Program-made: the position numbers and the translations under genes
Shown: in pieces, positions 46,901-53,954 of the stretch
How positions within the stretch are numbered: position 1 is the first letter of the stretch
Layout: every line of letters starts with the position of its first letter
The notes under the pieces: generated by a model
What the model was told of the DNA's origin: nothing
Seen by the model: only the letters and a program-made list of their open reading frames with translations
Database searches by the model: none
Assembly (NCBI RefSeq): GCF_028640845.1
Contig: NC_080546.1
Location: forward strand, 16,892,020-16,956,019
Direction: 5' to 3'
Source of the DNA: Ahaetulla prasina
Taxonomy: Eukaryota; Chordata; Lepidosauria; Squamata; Colubridae
Length of the DNA stretch: 64,000 nt

Positions 46901-47950
46901 TTCATGCTTATGCTTATATATTGTATAGTTTCATGCTTATGCTTATATATTGTATAGTTTCATGCTTATGCTTATATATTGTATAGTTTCATGCTTATGC
47001 TTATATATTGTATAGTTTCATGCTTATGCTTATATATTGTATAGTTTCATGCTTATGCTTATATATTGTATAGTTTCATGCTTATGCTTATATATTGTAT
47101 AGTTTCATGCTTATGCTTATATATTGTATAGTTTCATGCTTATGCTTATATATTGTATAGTTTCATGCTTATGCTTATATATTGTATAGTTTCATGCTTA
47201 TGCTTATATATACTGTGTGACAAAATAAATAAATAATAAAAATAAATAAATAAATGATTTTTTTTTTAATTCTATGAACTATCAAACAGTCATAGGAGCA
47301 TCCTCTGCTACCTCCAGCAATGCAGCAGATTCAACTCTACATTTGAAAGAAATGCTCAGGAATCCTAAGAAGGTACAAAAACATAAGCCTTTTCTTGCAG
47401 CATTAGAACACTAAAATTTATGAGATTTTTGGTGTCTTCTTATAAAGCCTTACAAGATATGAAACCAAAGTGCCAACATCTCATGATAGTTCAAGATGTT
47501 GGTATTTTTGCCAAGTTTTTAGTCATGTTGATGCTTTTTAAAAATGCTTTTGGATGTAGCTATCCAGTAGTTGAAATGTTTTTCAGGCCCTCATACAAAT
47601 CATAGGTAGGCTACCATTAGCCTCTTTCTGGGACTGGTTGAAATTCAGCACAGACGAGAGAATGGTTCGGGAAACTCCAAAAAGTTTGAGCATAGTGACC
47701 AAATGCTATAGACTTCTAATTTTAGCAACCAGATCTCCATCTGAAAGAATCAGAAGTTTCATCTGCAACTGAGCTCACCATATCTTAAACCATCATTAAA
47801 TCTAACTAAAGAAAATGTAATTGTACAGAGAGTATCTATTAAAATATATCCAATTTATTCGGTTGCGTATTCTAAAATATACTAGAATCCTCGTCTTACC
47901 TTTGCTTTGTATCAACACCAGCAGAAGAACCAAGAAATCAGCTTGATCTA
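21550..47950 (-). CDS. SCPP-like (secretory calcium-binding phosphoprotein) proline-rich gene built of microexons
   Basis: Minus-strand gene in ten exons: 47900 to about 47948 (noncoding), 39836-39909 (signal peptide), 36081-36107, 33365-33397, 32868-32903, 30488-30505, 25746-25772, 24771-24791, 22962-22987 (one residue and the stop), and about 21550-21975 (3' UTR). All seven introns between coding exons are phase 0. The predicted protein is about 75 residues: a signal peptide ([20 protein letters not shown]), a short acidic exon with a Ser-Xaa-Glu site (GSNE), then small hydrophobic Pro-rich exons such as [11 protein letters not shown] and VPAPPQ; 13 prolines in total. SCPP genes such as ODAM, FDCSP, SCPPPQ1 and caseins share this plan. 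Members are secreted, often Ca2+-binding, and act in enamel, dental epithelium or milk. The locus beside NUDT9 fits. I cannot name the orthologue; function and expression are inferred. Confidence 0.75.
22495..22612 (+). mobile_element. Rex1-like LINE 3' end with ATTCT/ATTCC tail
   Basis: It contains CAAATTCCTTGTGTATCCAA, then GGCCAATAAAAAATTCTATTC, the plus-strand form of the tail at 5.4 and 15.6 kb. Confidence 0.75.
22735..22852. repeat. GATA-rich microsatellite
   Basis: Imperfect GATA/GGTA units (TAGATAGATAAATAGGTAGATAG). GATA tracts are common in snake genomes. Confidence 0.8.
22962..22987 (-). CDS. SCPP-like gene exon 9 with stop codon
   Basis: 26 nt, acceptor TTTCCCCAACAG, donor CTCG|GTATGT. 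In phase 0 it gives Lys then TAG (22982-22984). A stop in the penultimate exon, followed by an untranslated last exon, is the usual casein/ODAM-type layout. Confidence 0.55.
23770..23925 (+). mobile_element. CR1-like LINE 3' fragment, degraded
   Basis: TTCCTGCCTGAGCAGGGGGCTGG, then CTAGAAGACCTCCTAGG, matches the 3' end seen at 63.1 kb. Confidence 0.65.
23938..24168. mobile_element. Two overlapping family B hAT-like arms
   Basis: A first arm (CTTCAAACTTGGAAGCTTTAAG) is followed by a second full palindrome from about 24022 to 24168. The arrangement suggests one copy truncated or duplicated beside another. Confidence 0.6.
24255..24608 (-). mobile_element. Family A DNA transposon
   Basis: It ends GCATAAGTAGAGGACTACCTG, with AACTCACTTAACAATCACC in the arm. 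No coding sequence. Confidence 0.6.
24771..24791 (-). CDS. SCPP-like gene exon 8
   Basis: 21 nt, acceptor TACTCTGTTCCTAG, donor GGG|GTAAGT. It encodes GFPPILG. Confidence 0.68.
25345..25613 (+). mobile_element. Family C hAT-like element
   Basis: It runs from GTGGTGAAATCCATTTTTTT to CTGGATTTCACCCCTG and contains two copies of the AAGGATACTGCAAAATC module. Confidence 0.7.
25746..25772 (-). CDS. SCPP-like gene exon 7
   Basis: 27 nt, acceptor CTCTTTTTTAG, donor GCG|GTAAGA. It encodes FYPGFPGMA. Confidence 0.7.
26003..29160. mobile_element. Family A element carrying a CR1 and a family B insertion
   Basis: The left part ends near 26290 (GTAACCATGGGGATGGTG) and the right part resumes near 28918 (GTCGTAAATGTGAAACACGG). 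Between them is a CR1-type LINE. A family B palindrome at 28991-29127 carries the target duplication ATCTAAAT on both sides. Confidence 0.75.
26291..28918 (+). mobile_element. CR1-type LINE, RT core deleted, long ORF still open
   Basis: The endonuclease N-terminus is at about 26930-27130 ([25 protein letters not shown]) and continues in another frame from 27117 ([30 protein letters not shown]). That is one frameshift inside a GGTGG run. The 27117-28688 ORF (523 codons) goes from the endonuclease and linker (ending LLKKPSLDP) straight to the extreme C-terminus ([16 protein letters not shown] to the stop). The whole reverse-transcriptase core is absent without losing the frame. The 3' tail is TAAA repeats. 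It is not a host gene. Confidence 0.85.
29330..30025 (-). mobile_element. Solo-LTR-like element
   Basis: On the minus strand it starts TGTTGTGGCTTGCC, has CCAAT- and TATA-like motifs (GATTGGCCCC, then GACATAAAAGAGG) and continues to about 29330. Copies of the same LTR are at 58.43 kb and 61.75 kb. No internal retroviral coding region is attached. Confidence 0.55.
30488..30505 (-). CDS. SCPP-like gene exon 6
   Basis: 18 nt, acceptor TTTTGCTCTACTCTAG, donor CAG|GTAAGA. It encodes VPAPPQ, the smallest coding exon apart from the stop exon, with a strong consensus at both ends. Confidence 0.7.
30595..30675 (-). mobile_element. CR1-like 3' end fragment
   Basis: AACAGAGTTGGATGGGACC, then GGTCTTCTAGTCCAACCCC, is the terminal CR1 sequence. 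It lies about 90 bp from exon 6 of the SCPP-like gene. Confidence 0.7.
31225..31730. mobile_element. Penelope-like element ends in inverted orientation
   Basis: 31641-31720 on the plus strand and 31275-31365 on the minus strand share AAGCTTCTTGG, then AAGCGAAACGTCTTC (one with GCGAAGCGTCTTC). They are the terminal repeats of a third Penelope lineage, and each contains a hammerhead-like stem-loop. No ORF remains between them. Confidence 0.55.
31780..32175 (-). mobile_element. CR1/L3-like LINE fragment
   Basis: CCATGTAGGGCTTTGAAGG, then CACCTTGAATTGGATCCGGA, recurs as a conserved LINE stretch also seen at 55.9 kb. Confidence 0.5.
32577..32700. mobile_element. Family B hAT-like palindrome
   Basis: The arms TTTAAGACCTGTGGACTTCA and GAAGTCCACAGGTCTTAAAG are inverted. 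The ends are degraded. Confidence 0.7.
32868..32903 (-). CDS. SCPP-like gene exon 5
   Basis: 36 nt, acceptor CTGTTTTCTTTAG, donor CTA|GTAAGA. It encodes [12 protein letters not shown]. Confidence 0.72.
33065..33215 (+). mobile_element. tRNA-derived SINE, 3' half
   Basis: AAAATGAGGACCCAGATTGTTGG through TAAGTCTAAGTGCTATTGCTATTG; the tRNA head is missing. Confidence 0.75.
33365..33397 (-). CDS. SCPP-like gene exon 4
   Basis: 33 nt, acceptor TTTATCTTACAG, donor GCG|GTATGA. It encodes [11 protein letters not shown], with alternating prolines. Confidence 0.72.
33470..33853 (-). mobile_element. Family A DNA transposon, nearly complete
   Basis: The ends AGTCCTTGACTTAAAACAG and GTAAGACAAGGACTACCTG are inverted. 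The middle carries AACTCACTTAACAAATTTCTC. Confidence 0.7.
33939..34292 (-). mobile_element. Sauria-type SINE
   Basis: On the minus strand, a tRNA-like head with B box GGTTCGAATCC-like sequence leads to a Bov-B-like tail (TAGAGTCGGGAATGACTAAC). Four copies lie in this window. Confidence 0.8.
34741..34859. mobile_element. Family B hAT-like element
   Basis: CAGGGGTCTCCAACCTTGG to CCAAGGTTGGAGACCCCTG, with flanks GTCTGGAG and GTCTGGAA. Confidence 0.8.
35180..35312. mobile_element. Family B hAT-like element, degraded
   Basis: Arms around GAACTTCAACTCCCAGAATTC and GAATTCTGGGAGTTGAAGTCC. Confidence 0.6.
35497..35855 (-). mobile_element. Sauria-type SINE
   Basis: Same body as at 33.9 kb, in the same orientation, about 1.5 kb away. 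Confidence 0.8.
36081..36107 (-). CDS. SCPP-like gene exon 3, Ser-Xaa-Glu exon
   Basis: 27 nt, acceptor GCTCTTTTCACAG, donor ATG|GTAAAT. It encodes RSASGSNEM. Ser-Asn-Glu is a Fam20C-type phosphorylation site, and the segment resembles the SASNSNEL stretch of mammalian ODAM. Confidence 0.75.
36185..36432 (+). mobile_element. tRNA-derived SINE
   Basis: The head GTGGCACAGTGGTTAGAATGC and tail AAATCTAAGTGCTATTACTATTGC are both present. It lies about 80 bp from exon 3 of the SCPP-like gene. Confidence 0.8.
36553..36737. mobile_element. Short hAT-like element
   Basis: Ends GGGTGTCCAATCTCTTGGC and GCCAGGGATTGGACATGCC are imperfect inverted repeats. Confidence 0.5.
37585..37668. mobile_element. 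Family B hAT-like half element
   Basis: GGAGAATTCTGGGAGTTGAAG to CAAGTTTGGGTACC; only one arm is clear. Confidence 0.55.
37800..38072 (-). mobile_element. CR1-like LINE 3' fragment
   Basis: AAAGGGACCTTGGAGGTCTTC to TCTGCCTTCAGGTGCTGTGG, as at 13.1 kb but more diverged. Confidence 0.7.
38092..38396 (+). mobile_element. Family C hAT-like element with tripled module
   Basis: CAGTGGTGAAATCCAATTTTT to GGATTTCACCCCTG. The GAAGGATA(T/C)TGCAAAATC module is present three times at about 38171-38280, against one or two in sister copies. Confidence 0.75.
38995..39612. mobile_element. Family A element interrupted by a family C element
   Basis: Family A runs from about 38995 and its end (GTTGAGGGCTACCT) appears at about 39597-39612. 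A minus-oriented family C element occupies about 39376-39596. Confidence 0.7.
39836..39909 (-). CDS. SCPP-like gene exon 2, signal peptide
   Basis: Acceptor ATCATTTCAG; 14 nt of leader, then ATG at 39895; donor CGG|GTAAGT after 20 codons, phase 0. The translation [20 protein letters not shown] has a textbook signal peptide, with cleavage likely after Leu-Thr. This is the most reliable exon of the gene. Confidence 0.85.
40079..40268 (-). repeat. Gypsy 3' LTR
   Basis: 190 bp. On the minus strand it carries a CCAAT-type GATTGG, TATAAAAGG and ATTAAAG. It ends about 170 bp upstream of the signal-peptide exon of the SCPP-like gene. Confidence 0.92.
40320..41414 (-). pseudogene. Gypsy integrase region (longest open part of pol)
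   Basis: This 364-codon open stretch shows the integrase catalytic triad in context: HIDFAGPF (Asp), VSDNGPQF (Asp) and [13 protein letters not shown] (Glu). The C-terminal tail is acidic and rich in Pro/Glu/Arg. Just upstream, on the same strand but in another frame (41285-41485), is the zinc-binding segment ([14 protein letters not shown]). Because the upstream pol is frameshifted, this is a remnant of a polyprotein rather than a free gene. Confidence 0.85.
41470..42954 (-). pseudogene. Gypsy reverse transcriptase and RNase H region, frameshifted
   Basis: Recognisable RT pieces are KWETPIV and [16 protein letters not shown] (42658-42954), the catalytic LLDDVLISG in a third frame (about 42570-42600), and [20 protein letters not shown] (42234-42560). 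RNase H-like sequence follows down to about 41.8 kb in broken frames. Several single-base indels separate the parts. Confidence 0.75.
42988..44400 (-). pseudogene. Gypsy gag and protease region, degraded
   Basis: 43150-43240 encodes a retropepsin C-terminal stretch ([14 protein letters not shown]). Gag-like sequence upstream (43.5-44.4 kb) is split among many short frames. No intact CCHC knuckle was confirmed. Confidence 0.55.
44446..44635 (-). repeat. Gypsy 5' LTR
   Basis: 190 bp, no difference from the 3' LTR found by eye. Confidence 0.92.
44738..45083 (+). mobile_element. Sauria-type SINE adjoining the minisatellite
   Basis: The head GGTGGCTCAGTGGCTAAGATG, the B box GGTTCGAATCC and the tail GACTAGCACATATGTGCAAGG are all present. 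Its 3' end abuts the first 29-bp unit. Confidence 0.85.
45083..47218. repeat. 29-bp minisatellite, 73 near-perfect copies
   Basis: The unit begins TTTCATGCTTATGCTTATAT and continues ATTGTATAG (29 bp). TTTCATGCTT recurs every 29 bp from 45102 to 47190, exactly 72 steps, with no variant or net indel seen by eye. The right end runs into TATACTGTGTGACAAAATAAATAAATAA, a LINE 3' terminus. It lies in intron 1 of the SCPP-like gene. Confidence 0.95.
47260..47870. other. Intron 1 sequence beside exon 1, nothing recognised
   Basis: Apparently single-copy AT-rich sequence without ORF or repeat ends. Flanking the SCPP-like promoter exon, it could hold regulatory sites, but I identify none. Confidence 0.3.
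47900..47948 (-). other. SCPP-like gene exon 1, noncoding
   Basis: The exon ends GCAAAG|GTAAGACG, a strong donor. The 5' boundary is set only by the TATA spacing. It has no ATG, as expected for an untranslated SCPP first exon. Confidence 0.6.
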
Positions 47951-47972
47951 GGAGGCTTTTCTCAGTAGCTAG

Positions 47973-47980
47973 TATTTATA
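47973..47980 (-). promoter_or_regulatory. TATA box of the SCPP-like gene
   Basis: TATAAATA on the minus strand lies about 70 nt before the first donor site, placing the start of transcription near 47945-47950. SCPP-family genes usually have TATA promoters and a short untranslated first exon. Confidence 0.6.
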
Positions 47981-48411
47981 TGCTGTCCTGATGATCTGGC
48001 TTTATTTATTAAAAATATAATCATAGGTTTCATGAATCAGAACTTGGAAAGCAGCTGTTGGGTTAAGGATTGGGGTTTTGTGACTTACTTACAGAAATCC
48101 CTGGAGGAATGTTTCATCTCGACACAAAGCTTGTTGTGAAAAGAATTTAATTAATTATGTCTTTTTCAATATAGCTAGAAATATCCAGGGTATAATTCAA
48201 AGACCTTTTTTTAATATAGAGATTTTTTTTAAGGATTTTAAGTTATTTAAGAAGGACTGGTCTATGGTGCTTTGCCAGAAGAAATCAAGGAAAAGAATTG
48301 CACCCACAGAAACAGACTGCATTGGTAATTGGACCTTATTGTACCCTTGTGTTCTGAACTGATTTTATCTACCATAAAATTGGTACCCAAAGAGTCCTAT
48401 TAGTGCCCTAA

Positions 48412-48482
48412 ACAACAGAATAACAGAATTGGAAGGGATCTTGGAGGTCTTCTAGTCCTGCTCCAGCAGGAGACCCTAGACC
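48412..48482 (-). mobile_element. CR1-like 3' end fragment
   Basis: ACAGAATAACAGAATTGGAAG through AGCAGGAGACCCTAGA. The family D element next to it lies inside the CR1 copy. Confidence 0.65.
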
Positions 48483-48483
48483 A

Positions 48484-49058
48484 GTGATGGCTAACCTTCT
48501 TTTCCTCGGTTGCCAAAAGCGTGCGTGTACATACTATCACGTATGCATGCATGCCAACACCCCTAATGCAATGCTCCTCCTGCCCCCCCGCCCCCTGCAT
48601 ATGCACGCATGACCCCCGTGCATGCGCACGCGACCCCCCTCGCACTCCCCTCCCTCCCGCACATGTGCACGTGACCCCCCGCACTCCCCTTCCCCCCGAC
48701 ATGCGCATGCAATCCCTGCTTTTGTCCTCACATCCCAAAGCAGCGCTGTGGGGGGGACCTCATCTCCCAAAATGGTTGGGAGGGGGGGGGGAAGCCTCAC
48801 CCTGCAAAACAGGGCTGGGAGGGAAATCTCCGGATATCTGGGAAGGCACGGGAAGCAGAAAGTGAGGAGAAAGGTAGCCCTCCCCTGCGCATGTCCGTGC
48901 ATTTCCTGCTTGCGGGGCAGAGATCCTAAAATCAGCTGGCCAATGGGAAGTGCGCACATGCGCAGTGGAGCTGAGCTGGCTGATGGCTTGCGTGCCCACC
49001 AGAGAGGGCTCCGTGTGCCACCTGTGGGACGCATGCCATAGGTTCGCCATCACGGCCC
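48484..49058. mobile_element. Family D GC-rich hAT-like element
   Basis: AGTGATGGCTAACCTTC to GGTTCGCCATCAC, with an interior of repeated GCATGCGCACGCGAC-type sequence. The overlapping long frames on both strands result from this GC-rich low-complexity composition. Confidence 0.7.
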
Positions 49059-49229
49059 TATACCATTTCAATCAAATGGTCCAGACAACCTCCTGCTTGA
49101 GGTGGGAAATTGATAAGACAACGGGATATTTATTTATCAAATGTATAGGCTGTCCATTTTACTATCAAGTGACTCAGGTTGGCTTATGTCATAAAATAAT
49201 ATAAAATTAGAATCTTCAAAAGATTAACA

Positions 49230-49765
49230 ACATTGAGCATAGCTCAATGGATGTACCTAGCTCTTTCTGTATATATATCTCTTGACCTTGGCCTTGGTTC
49301 ATTGGTCACATCTAAACATCCTGGGTGGTTGGTTGTGTCACAGAAACCAAGAGGCCACAACACCAAAGCTCAGGACGTTACAACACAACCAACCACCCAG
49401 GATGTTACAGCACAAGACTCAGGAGGTCACATTCCCAGAACTCAGGATGTTTCCACACAGCCCATTACCCAGGTCGTTACAACACAGAAGACTAATGGGC
49501 ACACAACTAGGATCACACCCACACAGGATGTTACAAAACAGCCGACTAATCTGCAAGCACCCACTCCACCTACCAATCAAGATGCAACCACACAGCCAAC
49601 CAACCCGCTTACAGAAACAAAGCCAACACTCCCCACCTCCCCACCAGTATTTATAGAGAGACGGCAGCTCCGACAAGCACGAAGCCATAAGCACCAGCCT
49701 GAAGATGACGAGTGAGACCTCGTCGAAACATCGCCAAGGTACTCTCAACTTTACACGGGAAACAA
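49230..49765 (+). mobile_element. Penelope-like element 3' end
   Basis: An ORF tail ending at 49715 is rich in Thr/Gln/Pro with repeated TTQ/TQDVT units and ends QPEDDE-stop. The stop region overlaps a hammerhead-like stem-loop (49699-49729), and the terminal ACACGGGAAACAACCC follows, as in the 6.2 kb copy. Confidence 0.7.
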
Positions 49766-49789
49766 CCCAAATACACCTAGACTTACACA

Positions 49790-49849
49790 CAGACACACAG
49801 ACACACACACACATACACACGCACACACATATATGTATATGTATATATA

Positions 49850-49924
<75 letters not shown>

Positions 49925-49935
49925 GTATATATAAG
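49790..49935. repeat. Compound microsatellite (ACACAC then TATGTA)
   Basis: CA-rich units run into TATGTA hexamers, about 16 tandem units. Long ORFs across it are artefacts of the repeat. Confidence 0.9.
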
Positions 49936-50084
49936 TGTTCTGTTATCTTGTAATTGTGAATAGATGGAAAATCATTAACATCTTATTTTGGACATGAAGT
50001 TCAGGACCAGAATAAAAAATAAGCATCTCCAAGTTCTATCTTCAGAAATTTGGCTAACCCCTTACTGTTTCTCTGGAGGGTTTA

Positions 50085-50440
50085 GGACAACTTACCACGG
50101 CCAACTTGTTATAGCCAACTCACCATAGTTAATGGGACAACTTGCCATGGCCAACTCACCACAGCCAGCTAACCGCAGCCAACTCTCCATGGCACAACTC
50201 GCTGCATGACAATTCTGTGCTGTATTGTTTCATTCCATTACTTTTATTATTGGTGACCAAGTTTTCATCAAAAATATTGTAACGCTTGCATTTTTGTATT
50301 GACTTTCTTTGTTTTATTATTATTGGCCATGACTTCTGTCAAAATTAATTTAACTTTTGTGTTTGTTGAATTGCCCAGCGGCAAGTTGTCTCATGGCGAG
50401 TTGGCCATGGCAAATTGGCCCTGGCAACTTTTTCCATTCT
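50085..50440. mobile_element. MITE-like element with CCATGGCCAACT repeats
   Basis: Ends AGGACAACTTACCACGGCC and GGCGAGTTGGCCATGGC are inverted and match the nested element at 19.5 kb. The inner GCCAACT units are repeated. Confidence 0.5.
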
Positions 50441-50748
50441 GTCCATGGAATCCCTTTACCAAATATTGGGTAGCCATAAGCCATTTTGCATAATGCCAGA
50501 TAGTCACATAATATCAAATCACGGCATAATGAAGTATTTAAATGGCATTACACCACTGGGGTCATAGGTTAAGGCCAGGTTCCTTTCATATATAAATCAC
50601 TATATTGGTACAAATTATGTTGCACCTGTAGTAGCTATAATTGGCAGAACATCTACCTATTAAATAGCTATAATCAGCTATTTTCAGAAGGAAATCTGGG
50701 ATATTATAAAATTGTGAGAAACTGAACAAGAAATTGGGGTGATGCATT

Positions 50749-50782
<34 letters not shown>

Positions 50783-51160
50783 AACATTTGTCCTAATCCT
50801 AGTAAATCCAAAATCTTGCTTTGTAATATATAATGATTATATGGGATGTATTATACTTAGGTGAGATTGACTAATGGGTACAACGTATATTTTAAAGCCT
50901 TTCCATTCTGAAGTTTCACCATAATTAAAGTCTCAGTTTGAGGAATACCAATCTTCTTCATCTGGTGGCTTTTTTTTTTTTTTGGTTTTTGACAGAGCTC
51001 AGTCATAATCATTATGGTTTTATATGAGATATCTTTATATGCGGTTCTTAGTGTGGGCTGTCCTTGATAACACTTAGCTAGCCATTCTAGACCTGACAGT
51101 GGAATCCTGATAGCATAATTATCTGGAAATGGGCTCCATAAATAAGTCAGTTCACTTCTC
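50440..51160. other. Gene-free stretch with a GT microsatellite
   Basis: No exon signal is seen. A (GT)n run of about 18 units lies at 50742-50779, and a poly(T) tract at about 50968-50984. Confidence 0.35.
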
Positions 51161-51500
51161 CTTAGTTTTCAGTTGCTTCTCTTCTTGATTAGTTTCCATC
51201 CATTGTTTTTTGTCCTGCTTTGGAAAATAGGTTGACTCCCTCTTCTTTGTGGCAACCCCTTAGATATTGGCACACTGCTATCATGTCACCACTAGTCTTT
51301 GTTTTCTTTAAACCAGACATACCCAATTCCAACAACCATTCTTTATATGTTTAGCCTCCTGTCCCCTAAACTTATGGACCCCTAGATTTGTGGACTTCAA
51401 TTTAGCTTCCAGTCCCCTAGACTTGTGGACTTCAGTTGTGAAATTCTGGGATTTGAAGTCCTCAAGTCTTAAAGATGCTAGGTTTGGAGACCCTGTCCTA
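51160..51500 (-). mobile_element. CR1-like fragment followed by family B arms
   Basis: CR1 3' sequence (GTGGCAACCCCTTAGATATTGG) to about 51370, then a degraded family B hairpin (GACTTGTGGACTTCAG and GAAGTCCTCAAGTCTTAAAG). Confidence 0.6.
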
Positions 51501-51699
51501 TTGGATTGTATCTTCTCTTTCACAATGCATAGTAGTAAACAACTAAGGTAATTCCAATAACTTATGCTTATGTATGGTGTTATGACAAATAAATAAATAA
51601 AATAAATAAATAAATCTTCTTGAACTGACTTAGACTCAAGAAGACATAACTGCACAACTGTGGATTGACCAATAGAACTAGCTCCAGGCTTGAGAAGGA

Positions 51700-52515
51700 T
51701 CCTCAGCAAATGCTACTATCTGCTATCTCTCATAACCACAACGATAGAAAGAAGATAATGAGATAGGGTTTTGCCCCAGGATTTACAAGTGACATTCATT
51801 TCTCTATGGAGGAAAATTTTGTTTTATTCTTGTTCTAGTGCAAACTATTTTTAATTTTCAAGCTATTATAAAAGCAGAATGCAATCATTCAAATGTATGC
51901 AAGGCTGGCTCAGGTTGCAAATGTATTGCTTTTTCACAAATCTTTTGTACATTATATTAATGAAAATGTACAATGGCAATATTGGGCAAATTGCTCACAG
52001 AAACTTATCTAAGAGAAATGTACATCAAATTGTCATCAGATATTATCTGCCATCTCTCCCCAACTAACTTAAACTGATATATGGAGTGCTGAGCAAATTT
52101 AATATTGGAAAAAAATACTTGGGGGAACTGAAATTGATAGAATTCACCACTCTTTCTTAAAAAAAAATAGCAAGAATAATATATATATAGTCAACTGAAA
52201 TTTACTATGTTATGATTGAAATGTAATCTCTTAAATCTACTTACAACTCTTAATCCTGTTTATCAAACTTTTCTCATTTTTCTCATCCAGTTGACAACCA
52301 AATTCCCGTTATTATTTCATACTCATTTTTATTCCTCTCCTCACTGACTATACCAAGAAACCCTGAGTGCTCACTTCCTATTCACTTCCATTTTCCATCC
52401 TTCAACATAGATATTCTCCTACAAGTTATGGTTTTCCTCCCTCCCTCCTCCTCTTCCTCCTCCTTTTTTCTTTTCTTTTTTGTAAAAGGTCACATAAGAT
52501 TGCTCTTGTCACTCC
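51700..52515. other. Gene-free AT-rich stretch
   Basis: Only a pyrimidine-rich tract (CCTCCCTCCTCCTCTTCCTCC, about 52438-52465) stands out. No ORF or splice-flanked exon could be supported. Confidence 0.3.
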
Positions 52516-52517
52516 AG

Positions 52518-52892
52518 CAGTGATGGGATTCAAATAATTTAACAACCGGTTCTCTGCTCTAATGACCTGCTGGGTAGGTGTGGCTCAGTGGTCATGTGAC
52601 TGTGTGGGCATGGTCAACTCAATGTCACTTAGGTTGATGGGCGCTTCGCCTTAACTGTTACAATGTAATAAGGGTTAACCAGAGAGGCAGTTTCTGTAAG
52701 CAGGGCAATAAAGATTAGTCTAGAAACAACTCCAGAATGGTTCCCCCCTGCCTTCCTTACAGGATTAGCCCTGTAAAGTGATAAAAAACAAAATAAGATT
52801 TCTTCCAGCAACTGGTTCTCTGAACTGCTTAGAAAGTTAACAACCGGTTCTCCCGAACAGGAGCGAACTGGCTGAATCCCACCACTGCACTC
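52518..52892. mobile_element. Family C variant (GGGATTCA ends)
   Basis: AGTGATGGGATTCAAATAATT to GGCTGAATCCCACCACTGC; the repeated AACAACCGGTTCTC marks both arms. Confidence 0.65.
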
Positions 52893-53304
52893 CAGTCACA
52901 TTGTCTACTTTAACCGCTAGAGTTAACTTGGAAATATTTAATTGCTTTCCTCTGTAAATCCCTTGGAAACCACAAGGAGTGTTTCTATTGACATCACCAT
53001 CTTCTGGATTATGTAGTGATGTTTAGATTTAACAAAAATACTTAAGAACATGCCTTTGTTGTTGTCCCTTTGAGGCAAAAGGGCAAAACAAGGGTAAATA
53101 TTTTCCACAAGGATGACTGAGCACAATTTCAATTCCACAATGATTAATTCCTTAGGTATTATTAGAATAGTTAAAGACAAGCAAATAAATTTAATTTTGT
53201 TACTATTTTCATTATTACTACAATTCCCATTTGAAAAAAATATTTCTTCTAAATATATGAAAAGTAATGAAATATATGTTGCAATGTCATTATGGCATGA
53301 TGCA

Positions 53305-53615
53305 GGGCAGTGGTGAAATCCAATTTTTTTTACTACCGGTTCTGTGGGCGTGGCTTGGTGGGCGTGGTGTGACTTTGTGGGTGTGGCAGGAGAAGGATAC
53401 TGCAAAATCTCCATTCCCACCCCACTCCAGAGGAAGGATACTGTAAAATCTCCATTCCCTCCCCACTCCTGGGGGAAGGATATTACAAACTCTCCATTCC
53501 CACCCCCACTTTGGGGCCAGCCAGAGGTGGTATTTGCCAGTTCTCCAAACTGCTCAAAATTTCCGCTACTAGTTCTCCAGAACCTGTCAGAACCTGCTGG
53601 ATTTCACCCCTGATG
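53305..53615 (+). mobile_element. Family C hAT-like element
   Basis: CAGTGGTGAAATCCAATTTTT to GGATTTCACCCCTG, with three AAGGATA modules. The flanks ATGCAGGG and ATGCAGGG form an 8-bp duplication if the element is cut at GCAGTG/CCTG. Confidence 0.7.
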
Positions 53616-53954
53616 CAGGGTTCATGACTTACATATTTGTGCCCATCTGGACACAAGACAAAAAGGAAGTGGGTTATGACATCACTGTATGCATGCCATT
53701 GCTTTTTGGGTGGAGGGTGTCATAATAATTATGGACACGAATGCCATGGATTGCTGAGTGGAACTGAAGTGGAAAAAGCTGATAGGAGCTGATAGGAATT
53801 GGACAGTTTCTTCTTCTTCCCTGTCTAGATCAAACTTTAAACTGCCAGAGTGAAGCCATCTTCTTGGCTTTGTCTTGGCCAAAAATAAGTCATTATCGGC
53901 ACATGTTTCTGGCAGTAGCCAACATACCAGCAGATGGACCCTTATGGGCTCTTA

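Noticed and set aside
45083..47218. CRISPR-like array of 29-bp repeats
   Set aside because: There are no spacers: units abut directly and are identical. The host is a vertebrate, and the unit comes from a LINE tail.
48521..49041. Overlapping long ORFs on both strands
   Set aside because: They arise from GC-rich low-complexity sequence of a family D element; no known domain and no splice context.
49705..49953. ORF with repeated Val-Tyr residues
   Set aside because: It is a translation of the TATGTA microsatellite.
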